Below are positions 6,335 through 14,409 of a DNA stretch of 34,020 bases, piece after piece (within the stretch, counting starts at the first letter, position 1; every line of letters starts with the position of its first letter). Made by a program: the position numbers and the translations under genes. Under the pieces are notes generated by a model. That model had not been told where the DNA came from and did not search any database. It saw only the letters and a list, made by a program, of their open reading frames with translations. Source of the stretch: Candidatus Peregrinibacteria bacterium (GTDB lineage: Bacteria > Patescibacteriota > Gracilibacteria > CAIRYL01); the NCBI GenBank assembly GCA_016220175.1, contig JACRHZ010000073.1, forward strand, positions 1 through 34,020, in the 5' to 3' direction.

Positions 6335-9300
6335 ATGAAAACCTTTTTCAAATACATATTTCTTGGAATTTTCTTCTTCTCGATCTTTTCGGGAATTCAA
6401 AGTTTTTCGGCTTCAGCAATAGACATGGGGCAGAAATGTCCTCCAGGAGGCTGCCTTACTCCGCCTCCAATAGGTGAAGTTGCCCCTGAAATCATCACAG
6501 ACAAAAGTTTTCGGGCAGCAGCATTGCAAGTGGTAAATTATTTCCTTGGTTTTCTCGGACTCGTTGCTGTCATCGCGGTTATTTACGGCGGATTTTTGAT
6601 GCTCCTTTCTGGAGGCGAAGATGAAAATGTCACCAAGGGAAAGAAGATTATCCTCTACGCAGGTCTCGGAATAATTATCATTCTCCTCTCTTACGCCATA
6701 GTGAACTTTTTTATCGATGCTGGAAAAGATCAGCCGAATACGCCGCCACCGGTTGAAAATCCTGACAACCCAAAAGATGACAAGCCCGTAGTTGTTGATA
6801 AAGATGGAAAACTCGCAGAAAAAAATAAAGATGGAACTACCACTCCTATCGTTATTAATCCAACAAATCCTCGTCTTCCTCCAGGTCTCATTCTCCTTCC
6901 TGACAACACAATTATTACCAAAGATGGGACAAAAATTCCGGGGAAAATTGTAATAAAACCAGATGGAAGTGCTGCACTCGTCGGGAAAGACGGAAAAGAA
7001 CTTCCTCCTGGAACAATTATTAATGCCGATGGAAGCATTACTCTTCCAAACGGAACTCGAATTTTCCCGGATGGAACCACAATCCTTGCTGATGGAACCA
7101 TCATTCTCCCCGATGGCACTATTCTCCCTCCGGGAAGTTATAATGTCCTTGATGATGGAACTATTCTCCTTCCAAATGGAACACAAATATCTTCAAATTT
7201 CAAAACTCCAGACTCTTCTCTAAAAATTTTGGTGAAAGCAATTGCAGAGCCATCAAAAGGGAAAGCTCCACTTACACTTCAGCTTTCCGGAATAGACTCA
7301 AAATATCCGGGACTCGATGAAACTATTCCCGATAATTCTTTTCACTGGAGTTATATTGATCGCAGCGGGAAAACGATTGAACTCGGAGGAGGACATTCCA
7401 AAATTGTTACTCTGGAACAGAGCGGAAGATACGTCTTTACTCTGCGAATTGACAAGCGTGAAAGCGGACCGGAACAAATGGATGGAGTTGATACTGTTCA
7501 GGTCACGGTTGAAGATTCTGGACCTCCTGTCGATTTCCTCATTAATGGAGAGAAATCTCAACTCTTTCAGGAATTTTCACTCTCTGAAGCAGGAAGAGGA
7601 ATTGTATTTTCTCCGCGTCTTCAGGAATCAGAATTGCAAAATGTTCAGGAATATTCATGGGATTTTGGCGATGGAACACCTCTTCGAAAAAAAGAAACAG
7701 GAGATCCCATTACGCACATTTTCTCAAAGAAAGGAGAATATAGTGTTGTTCTTTCTGTAAAAGATGCTTTGGGACAAACTAATATGAGAACAGTTACCAT
7801 TCTTGTTTCTGATATTGTCGCAAGAATGAGTATTTCTCCACGAGAAAGAATTGTGGGAAATCCTATTTCTTTTTCGGCAAGTGCTTCGAGTAGTAATTTA
7901 GGCGATATCGTTTCGTACAAGTGGACGCTTATTGATAGCACCGGTGAAAAACAAGAAAACTCTGAAGAGAATTTTTCAAAAATATTCCCAAAAGGCGGAA
8001 ATGTTCAGGTCTCACTCAGCATTACCGATTCCTCCGGAGAAACTGCCGTTTCTTCTGAAATTATCACTATCGAAACTCAAAAACCGACTGCTGGTTTTGA
8101 TGCTCGACCAAAAAGCAATTCTCAGCCATCTCTCATTCTTTTTGACGCAGGACTCAGTAATGATCCAGAAGGATCTCCGCTGACATATTCTTGGGATTTC
8201 GAAAATGATGGCACATACGAGATCACGAATTTGAGTTCCAGTAGAGCTGAATATACTTTTTCAGAAACTGGAGCACACAACATTAAGCTGGAAGTCACTG
8301 ATGACAGTGGAAAATCAGATGCAACCGTGAAGAGAATCGATATATCTTCGGTCCTCAACGTAGAATTCACCGCTACTACTTTTGTGACGCATCCAGAAGA
8401 ACAAATTACATTTTCTGCAAAATCATCAAACGCCATCAAATACTATTGGGATTTTGGAGACTCCGAAATCGCTCAAGGATCTCAGCCAGATACAACTCAT
8501 ATTTTTCGCAACAAGGGAAAATATACGGTAGAGCTTACGGTATTCGACACAAATGATACAGAAAACTCAATTCAGCACAGCATATATGTAGGAGAAAAAG
8601 ATATGCCCGTTGCCGGGTATGAAGTACAAAAAGACGGAATTCTTCAGATGATAGAATCAGATCATTGTGGAGAAGGGAAACCTGGCATAAGTGTTTCTCG
8701 AGTCGACGTTGTTACTTTTGATGCTGAACCTTCGATTAACAGAGATGGTTCTCACTCCAATCTTGAATACGAATGGATATTTCATGATCGAACGTTTGAA
8801 CGAAACAAAACAGCAAACAAGAAATTCAATGAACCCGCTGACAAAACAGACTGTTTTCCCGTGAAACTCACGGTAAAAGATGTGCTCTCTCAAAAAACAA
8901 ATACTGCAGAGGTGCTTTGGATCAAAGTAGTGAATTCAGCACCACAAATGGATTCCCTCGTCGTTTCAATTCCAGAGAATAAAACCGCTCCTGTGATTGT
9001 TCCTCTAAAAGTGCAAAATGCAAAGGATCCTGATGGAAATGTTGTCGAGTATAAATGGTGGGCATATCGCTCAGGAGAAAAAGAAAAAATTGGTCTTCAT
9101 ACGAGCACGATTCCCCAAACAAGTATCATTCTGCCAGCGTATGGCAATCCAAAGGAAACAAGCCGCTATTATTTTGTCGTGGAAATGAAAGACAACCTCG
9201 GAAAAAGTATAAATTCCGAAGATCTTTTTGGAAAAAGTTCTTTTGTAGAAGTGGTGAATGGAGAAAATAGAAGTCCTCTCGTAGACTTTAAAATGGAAAA

Positions 9301-10219
9301 AACGAGCATAGATGAAGGAGATACTATTACATTTTATGCCACTGCAAAAGATCCTCTCGGTGGAACTATTCCTGATTCTGGATACTATTGGGATTTTGAT
9401 GGGGATAATATATACGATGATATTTCTTCCGGACCTCAGGCATCACATCGCTATGAAAAACCCGGAGAATACACCGTAAAACTTAAGGTGATATACAGAG
9501 GACTTGCAACAAGCCAAACTCGAACAGTATATGTCGCTCGAAGACACAAACTTCCGAAAGCTGCATTTTCCTATACGGTTCAAGGACATAATGTTGTATT
9601 TGATGCGGGAGAATCGGAAGCAGATGGAACCGTTCCGAATAACCGACTCACGTACTCGTGGGATTTTGATGCAAAAAAAGATTCTGATGGAGATGGCAAT
9701 TCTGAGAATGACGTCGATTCCACCGAAATGCGTACAAAAGAATTCTTTGAAGATTTTGGAATGAGATCAGTAAAACTTACTGTTGCCGATATTCTTGGCG
9801 TAGAAGACAACGTCATACGTGATGTTCCTGTTGCTGAAAGTGGCAGAGTGCTTGGAAAAGGTGATCGTATTTCTTCTTCAGGAGAAGCTCTCGGAATTTT
9901 TGGAAGCATACGACTCAAATCCAGTCATTCGATTACGACTCTTGATCTCGTTCTCGGAAATAGGGTTGTAACAAAAAATGAAAAAACTCAACTTTTGGCA
10001 TTTGTAAAAAATGCGAATAACACTCTTTTTGAAGGTCAAATTCAATTCCGAATTCTTTCTGGATCTGCTACGATCTCTTCCGAATCCGTGACCGCCGCCT
10101 TAGGCGAAGCTGCAACTCAAATTCTCTCCGAAAATACAGGGAAAGTTGTTATTGAGGCGACTGCAAAAAATACCGTTTCTGGCGACATTTCTGAAATTAT
10201 CACCTTGCTCGTGGAATAA
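6335..10219 (+). CDS. Giant surface protein: VirB2-like membrane domain, DGT-repeat stalk and PKD domains
   Basis: This protein has 1294 residues. In order: a signal peptide (1-28), a Cys/Pro-rich segment (35-47), two VirB2-like membrane helices (66-91 and 105-127), a Pro/Asp linker, a stalk of about ten short repeats with the theme PDGT-hydrophobic (181-284), then about nine PKD or PKD-like beta domains (about 295-1190) and an invasin/Big-like C-terminal domain (about 1205-1294). Clear PKD cores read YSWDFGDG, YSWDFENDG, YYWDFGDS and YYWDFDGD, each followed about 30 residues later by a GxYxVxLxVxD strand; other copies are degenerate. PKD arrays are extracellular and typical of adhesins. The fusion suggests a pilin-like anchor displaying a long adhesive arm. 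Whether it polymerises with the upstream pilin is unknown. Confidence 0.82.
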   Translation: MKTFFKYIFLGIFFFSIFSGIQSFSASAIDMGQKCPPGGCLTPPPIGEVAPEIITDKSFRAAALQVVNYFLGFLGLVAVIAVIYGGFLMLLSGGEDENVTKGKKIILYAGLGIIIILLSYAIVNFFIDAGKDQPNTPPPVENPDNPKDDKPVVVDKDGKLAEKNKDGTTTPIVINPTNPRLPPGLILLPDNTIITKDGTKIPGKIVIKPDGSAALVGKDGKELPPGTIINADGSITLPNGTRIFPDGTTILADGTIILPDGTILPPGSYNVLDDGTILLPNGTQISSNFKTPDSSLKILVKAIAEPSKGKAPLTLQLSGIDSKYPGLDETIPDNSFHWSYIDRSGKTIELGGGHSKIVTLEQSGRYVFTLRIDKRESGPEQMDGVDTVQVTVEDSGPPVDFLINGEKSQLFQEFSLSEAGRGIVFSPRLQESELQNVQEYSWDFGDGTPLRKKETGDPITHIFSKKGEYSVVLSVKDALGQTNMRTVTILVSDIVARMSISPRERIVGNPISFSASASSSNLGDIVSYKWTLIDSTGEKQENSEENFSKIFPKGGNVQVSLSITDSSGETAVSSEIITIETQKPTAGFDARPKSNSQPSLILFDAGLSNDPEGSPLTYSWDFENDGTYEITNLSSSRAEYTFSETGAHNIKLEVTDDSGKSDATVKRIDISSVLNVEFTATTFVTHPEEQITFSAKSSNAIKYYWDFGDSEIAQGSQPDTTHIFRNKGKYTVELTVFDTNDTENSIQHSIYVGEKDMPVAGYEVQKDGILQMIESDHCGEGKPGISVSRVDVVTFDAEPSINRDGSHSNLEYEWIFHDRTFERNKTANKKFNEPADKTDCFPVKLTVKDVLSQKTNTAEVLWIKVVNSAPQMDSLVVSIPENKTAPVIVPLKVQNAKDPDGNVVEYKWWAYRSGEKEKIGLHTSTIPQTSIILPAYGNPKETSRYYFVVEMKDNLGKSINSEDLFGKSSFVEVVNGENRSPLVDFKMEKTSIDEGDTITFYATAKDPLGGTIPDSGYYWDFDGDNIYDDISSGPQASHRYEKPGEYTVKLKVIYRGLATSQTRTVYVARRHKLPKAAFSYTVQGHNVVFDAGESEADGTVPNNRLTYSWDFDAKKDSDGDGNSENDVDSTEMRTKEFFEDFGMRSVKLTVADILGVEDNVIRDVPVAESGRVLGKGDRISSSGEALGIFGSIRLKSSHSITTLDLVLGNRVVTKNEKTQLLAFVKNANNTLFEGQIQFRILSGSATISSESVTAALGEAATQILSENTGKVVIEATAKNTVSGDISEIITLLVE

Positions 10220-10231
10220 ATTTTTTATAAT
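10205..10231 (+). promoter_or_regulatory. Possible internal promoter for the PKD receptor gene
   Basis: A perfect TATAAT at 10226-10231 lies 24 bp before the ATG. A weak TTGCTC -35 at 10205-10210 gives a short 15-bp spacer and overlaps the end of the preceding gene. It could give the third gene of the operon independent expression. Confidence 0.35.
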
Positions 10232-10254
10232 TCCCTTCGCGAAAAAAATTACAC

Positions 10255-12909
10255 ATGAAGAAATTGTCTCTTATTCTCAGGCTTTCCACTATCGCGCTCG
10301 GATTTTTTGGAGGAATTTTTTTGATAATGATTCTCTATTTTTCCATAATCATTGGAGAACCGGCATCTGCAAGCGGAATTGTTTATGTAAAACTCGGAAA
10401 TACCCTTACTCTTGAAGCCGAGGGGAATCCTCAAGGAGTCTCATATTCATGGGTACTAAAAAAAGGAGAAGAAGTTATTCCCCAAAAATTTGTCGAAAAA
10501 GGAAAAGATTCTGCTACAGCTGAGGAGAAAATGAGTTCTTCAGACCGAACATTCCGTCATACATTTTCTGATTTGGGTGAGTTTACTATCAGTCTTATTC
10601 TCACAAATACAGCTACTGGAGAAGTACAAAGTACGAGCGCAAAAGTACTCGTGAGCCTCGAAAATCCAAAATTTACTTCTGAAAAAGCTGTATTAAAAAC
10701 ACTTCCTGAAACAAAGGCGGATGGGACTCTCGTGCTTTCTGGAGAATCCGCAGAAGTTATTTTCTTTCCTTCTGCACCGGGAAATCCATCTGAATTTCAT
10801 ATAGATGCTGATATTGCAGAAGATAGTGATGGAGACGGAATCGCAGATAATGATAATGACAACAAAGGTCACGCGTCATTTTTTAGCGGACAAGCGTGGA
10901 GTAAAATCTATCAAAATAAAAAAACTTCCCAGATCGCTCAATTGACGGTAGTTTACGATACAGGAAAAACGGAAAAAGCGAGTGTGGAAATACTTTTTAC
11001 TGACAATAAGGAACAGAAAGAAAAACCACTCAAGGCAGTTTTAGAAACAAATCCTCCGGCAGATAAGGATGGAATTATTCATCTTTCTGGAGATGAAGGA
11101 GATGTGACATTTTTTCCAGGAAATTCTGAGGGAAATATTTTGGAATACCGAATTGATAAAAATATTTTATTTGATACAAATCAAGACGGAAACACCGGAA
11201 ATGACATCGACAATGGAGAGTCCTCTTCTTTTGAAGTCAGTGCGCCCTGGACGACGAATTTTCAGAAAGCATGGGGAGCCGTCACCGTAGAACTCCTCGT
11301 TGTTGGAAAAGACAAAAGCGGAAGCAGATTGCAACGCCAGATTGTATTTGATGGAAAGGAAATTGCGCCTCCTTCATCTTCTGAGGAAGTGCCTCCAGAA
11401 TCATTCCAAAAGCTCATTGTAAGTCAGAAAAAAATATTTGCGGGAGAAACAGTAGATTTCCTTCTCCTCGGCGTCCAGGAAGGCACGAATATCATTTGGG
11501 ATTTTGATGGTGATGGCATTCCAGAATATGAGGGCATTCGAACGAGCAATAGTTACCAATATCAATTTGAGGGAGAATATCCAGTGATTGTTCAAATTAA
11601 AAAAGAAAAGGGAGAAAACATTCGTTTTGAAGAAAGCATTACCGTTCAGGGGCGAAAGGAAGGAGAAACGCTTACGTCTCCTCCAACTGCCAGCTTTACT
11701 TTTTTGATTTCAAAAGGAGAAGTCACTTTTCAGAGTACTTCCGAAGCGGATAGAAGACTCATTGAGAAGAAAATTTCATATTCTTGGGATTTTGGAGATG
11801 CAGGAGTAAGTGATGAAGCAGCTCCAAAACATACTTACGCCAAAACCGGAACATTTACTGCTGTTCTCACGGTAACGGATTCTATTGGACGAAGCAGTAC
11901 TACAGCGCAAAACATCACTCTTACCGAAATTGCTTCCGTAGAAACTCCACCTCCAGGAGAACCAGAGGTAAAGCCTAAGGAACCAGGTCCAGAAACTCCT
12001 CCCGTATCAACCGAGCCGCCGACAGAAATTCCTTCAGAATCCGGAGTGCCGTCAGAAAATGGAGGATGGGGAATTCTTTGGATAATCGCTTTTATTCTCC
12101 TCGTGCCAATTGGTCTCGTCGGTATTTATCTCGTGATTCGAAAAATTCAGTTGCCCGATCTTTCATTCGAAGAAATTATTATTGAGGATATCGAAAAACT
12201 GAGAGGGAAAAAGCATGATGAAATCTCCGCAGAAGCAATATCTTTCACTCCATCCACGCCACAGACCGCTATCCTCATTCCAAAGACCGAAGTTCAAATT
12301 CAAAAAGAAGTTTCTTCTGTGTCTTCTCAAGTTTCCCAAGGAACTCCTCAGCAGAGGAATGTTATCGATATTACGGAAAGCGCTCCTGAGCCTTCAGAAG
12401 CTCATGAAGAAACAACTCCTGAATGGCTTAAAGATAGCAATAGTAATACTCCTCAGCCAATTTCAGGAACAGATGAATCTTCTCATGAAGATGTTCCTGA
12501 CTGGCTCAAAGATACTCATGCTGATTCCGAAAAGGCTCATGATAATGATGAAACATCTCATGAGGAACAAACCCAGAGTGAACAGGTTCCTGACTGGCTG
12601 CACGAGAATATCGGGCCAGAAACACCAGCAGCATCTGTACCTTCGACTTCTTCTGAAGAAAATGGTGATATTTTAGGTTCGGATGAAGTACCTCACGAAT
12701 CTCATGATGATATAGAAGAATCAGAGGAAGTACCTGAAGTTATTAGTGAAACTGAGGCTTCAGAAGACGAAAATCAGGAAAGTGAAGAAAATGAACTGAC
12801 TGGAGAGGTTGCTCCTCCACCAGTTTCAAATCAGAATTCTTCCGAAAATGCTCCCCTTCCGCCACCTGAGGAAGAAGCGCTTCCAGATTGGCTCAAGGGA
12901 GAGAAGTAG
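10255..12909 (+). CDS. Single-pass PKD receptor-like protein with cytoplasmic P(D/E)WL-motif tail
   Basis: This protein has 884 residues. A signal anchor (about 10-35) is followed by a PKD-like domain (40-135), two tandem repeats of about 110 residues (145-251 and 260-370), and two PKD domains (385-465 with IIWDFDGDG; 476-557 with YSWDFGDAG). Each tandem repeat contains an Asp-rich loop (DSDGDGIADNDNDN and DTNQDGNTGNDIDN) resembling calcium-binding thrombospondin type-3 loops. A Pro-rich linker leads to a membrane helix (605-628). The cytoplasmic tail (630-884) is acidic and low-complexity, with four copies of P(D/E)WL(K/H), at 722, 748, 779 and 877; the last lies at the extreme C-terminus. 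The motifs look like short docking sites for a cytoplasmic partner (inference). The TAG stop is the first unit of a heptamer repeat. Confidence 0.8.
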   Translation: MKKLSLILRLSTIALGFFGGIFLIMILYFSIIIGEPASASGIVYVKLGNTLTLEAEGNPQGVSYSWVLKKGEEVIPQKFVEKGKDSATAEEKMSSSDRTFRHTFSDLGEFTISLILTNTATGEVQSTSAKVLVSLENPKFTSEKAVLKTLPETKADGTLVLSGESAEVIFFPSAPGNPSEFHIDADIAEDSDGDGIADNDNDNKGHASFFSGQAWSKIYQNKKTSQIAQLTVVYDTGKTEKASVEILFTDNKEQKEKPLKAVLETNPPADKDGIIHLSGDEGDVTFFPGNSEGNILEYRIDKNILFDTNQDGNTGNDIDNGESSSFEVSAPWTTNFQKAWGAVTVELLVVGKDKSGSRLQRQIVFDGKEIAPPSSSEEVPPESFQKLIVSQKKIFAGETVDFLLLGVQEGTNIIWDFDGDGIPEYEGIRTSNSYQYQFEGEYPVIVQIKKEKGENIRFEESITVQGRKEGETLTSPPTASFTFLISKGEVTFQSTSEADRRLIEKKISYSWDFGDAGVSDEAAPKHTYAKTGTFTAVLTVTDSIGRSSTTAQNITLTEIASVETPPPGEPEVKPKEPGPETPPVSTEPPTEIPSESGVPSENGGWGILWIIAFILLVPIGLVGIYLVIRKIQLPDLSFEEIIIEDIEKLRGKKHDEISAEAISFTPSTPQTAILIPKTEVQIQKEVSSVSSQVSQGTPQQRNVIDITESAPEPSEAHEETTPEWLKDSNSNTPQPISGTDESSHEDVPDWLKDTHADSEKAHDNDETSHEEQTQSEQVPDWLHENIGPETPAASVPSTSSEENGDILGSDEVPHESHDDIEESEEVPEVISETEASEDENQESEENELTGEVAPPPVSNQNSSENAPLPPPEEEALPDWLKGEK

Positions 12910-12958
12910 GAATCAGGAAGTAGGAATCAGGAATTAGGAATTAGGGATCAGGAATTAG
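12907..12958. repeat. Heptanucleotide tract, TAGGAAT/CAGGAAT type
   Basis: Seven and a half degenerate 7-bp units, alternating TAGGAAT and CAGGAAT/CAGGAAG, begin exactly at the TAG stop codon of the preceding gene. No hairpin or T-tract is present, so it is not a terminator. Confidence 0.85.
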
Positions 12959-13006
12959 AACAATACTTAAAGTGGGAGCATTCGTCCACGCGTGCCCAAA
13001 AAAGTC

Positions 13007-13921
13007 TTATTTTTTCTGTGAAGATAAGTATTCGAACACCGAATTCGCCGCAATGCTTCCTTCTCCGATCGCAGTAGCGATTTGATGAAAATGATTCGAA
13101 AGATTGGTGACGTCTCCGGCGGCATAGAGGCCGCGAACAGCAGTTGATTGATCTTTGTTCACGATAAGGAATCCTCCTTTATCTTTCTCCAATCCGAATT
13201 TATCAACAAGAGTAGTGTTTGGAGTAGAACCAATTTCAACAAAAGCTCCGACGACATCTTCGATCAGAGTCCCATTTGTGAGTTCAATTTTTTCCAATTT
13301 TTGTGTTCCGTGAAATTGTTTCACTTCTGAATTATACAAAATCTGAATATTTGCTCTTTTTTCGAGCTCACCGACCCAAATCGGTTCTGCTCGCATCTTT
13401 TCTTTCCGAACGATGAGATACACTTTCGGGCAAAGATCGGCTAAATAAAGTGCCGCAGTTGCGGCAGAATCGCCGCCGCCAATAATTGCGGTAACCTTGT
13501 TTCGAAAGAAAAATCCATCACATGTAGCGCAATAGGTAATTCCTTTCCCATCAAGTTCTTTCTCTCCGAGAGCACCTAATTTTTTCGTTTTTGTTCCGAC
13601 TGTAAGAATTAGAGACCTCGTCATTGTTGCTTCAGAAATCCCACGTTTTAGAGTAAATGTTCCGTCTGAATTTTGGATAATCTCAGTAACTTCGTCATTT
13701 TGGACTTCCACTCCATATTCTATGGCGTGTTCCCGAAATTTTTTCATGAGTTCCGGGCCTTTAATGGAGATAAATCCCGGATAATTCTCGACATCATGCG
13801 CCTGAGCAGTTTGTCCTCCTTCTTGACTTCCAATCACGAGTGTTTTGAGTTTATATCGAACAGAATAGATTGCCGCGGCATATCCAGCAGCTCCAGAACC
13901 GATAATAACGACATCGTACAT
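13007..13921 (-). CDS. trxB: Thioredoxin reductase
   Basis: This 304-residue flavoprotein moves electrons from NADPH through FAD to thioredoxin. The FAD-binding GSGAAG motif is at residues 8-13, the redox pair C131-A-T-C134 lies in the CATCDG block, the NADPH-binding GGGDSAATAA motif follows, and a second FAD motif (GLYAAGDV) is near the C-terminus. Length and order match bacterial low-molecular-weight TrxB. The usual thioredoxin gene is not in this window; bcp at 26458, a peroxiredoxin, is a plausible end user. Start is ATG with no Shine-Dalgarno. Confidence 0.93.
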   Translation of the reverse strand: MYDVVIIGSGAAGYAAAIYSVRYKLKTLVIGSQEGGQTAQAHDVENYPGFISIKGPELMKKFREHAIEYGVEVQNDEVTEIIQNSDGTFTLKRGISEATMTRSLILTVGTKTKKLGALGEKELDGKGITYCATCDGFFFRNKVTAIIGGGDSAATAALYLADLCPKVYLIVRKEKMRAEPIWVGELEKRANIQILYNSEVKQFHGTQKLEKIELTNGTLIEDVVGAFVEIGSTPNTTLVDKFGLEKDKGGFLIVNKDQSTAVRGLYAAGDVTNLSNHFHQIATAIGEGSIAANSVFEYLSSQKK

Positions 13922-13990
13922 GAGTATTTCTTAAAAAAATCGGGCAGGGAAAGGGTATCAAAAAAGAAATGTTTGAAGAAATAAGAATGA

Positions 13991-14018
13991 TTGACATTTT
14001 ATGTATCTTAATCATAAT
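13991..14018 (+). promoter_or_regulatory. Strong promoter-like site that fixes the start of the next gene
   Basis: TTGACA (13991-13996) and CATAAT (14013-14018) are 16 bp apart, 11 of 12 bases matching consensus. Transcription would start near 14025. This excludes an ATG at 14001 as the start of the downstream gene and supports the ATG at 14067. Confidence 0.65.
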
Positions 14019-14066
14019 TACAACAATGAACACTTTGCAATTTATGAATTTATATTTCGTTTTAAT

Positions 14067-14363
14067 ATGCAGCTACGTCAAATCAGACTTACTGACGATG
14101 AAAAACAGGAATTAGAAGAACTCACCTGTCTTCTTCAAGAAATTAAAAAAGCACCAAATGAAATGGCACTGTGTAAAATAGCAGAAAGAATTAACAGTTC
14201 TATACGTGACTTATTGAGTAATATTCTTGGATATATTGATGCAGAAGTTCTATCTGAAACGATTAGAGATTATCGAGAAATAAGACCAGATTCTCTGACC
14301 GTCCTAAAGAATAAAATGTTTCAATGGCTTGAAGAGGCAGTAGCGGAACTATCTCTTAAGTAA
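14067..14363 (+). CDS. Small helical protein of unknown function
   Basis: This 98-residue soluble protein is predicted to be almost entirely helical and acidic, with no Cys/His cluster and no membrane segment. The frame is open further upstream to an ATG at 14001, but the promoter at 13991-14018 would overlap that start, so the internal ATG at 14067 is preferred. It lies between trxB and the VirB4-like gene, convergent with the latter. I do not recognise a family. It could be a regulator or antitoxin-like partner, but nothing in the sequence shows this. Confidence 0.6.
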   Translation: MQLRQIRLTDDEKQELEELTCLLQEIKKAPNEMALCKIAERINSSIRDLLSNILGYIDAEVLSETIRDYREIRPDSLTVLKNKMFQWLEEAVAELSLK

Positions 14364-14409
14364 AGCGAGAGATCTTCAAAGAACAGTAAGAAAAAATTAT
14401 TGATCACTT

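Noticed and set aside
6413-7186. 257-codon open frame antisense to the PKD protein
   Set aside because: It mirrors the DGT repeats and has no recognisable domain.
14001-14066. Upstream ATG for the small helical protein
   Set aside because: It would lie inside the promoter spacer and upstream of the predicted transcript start.
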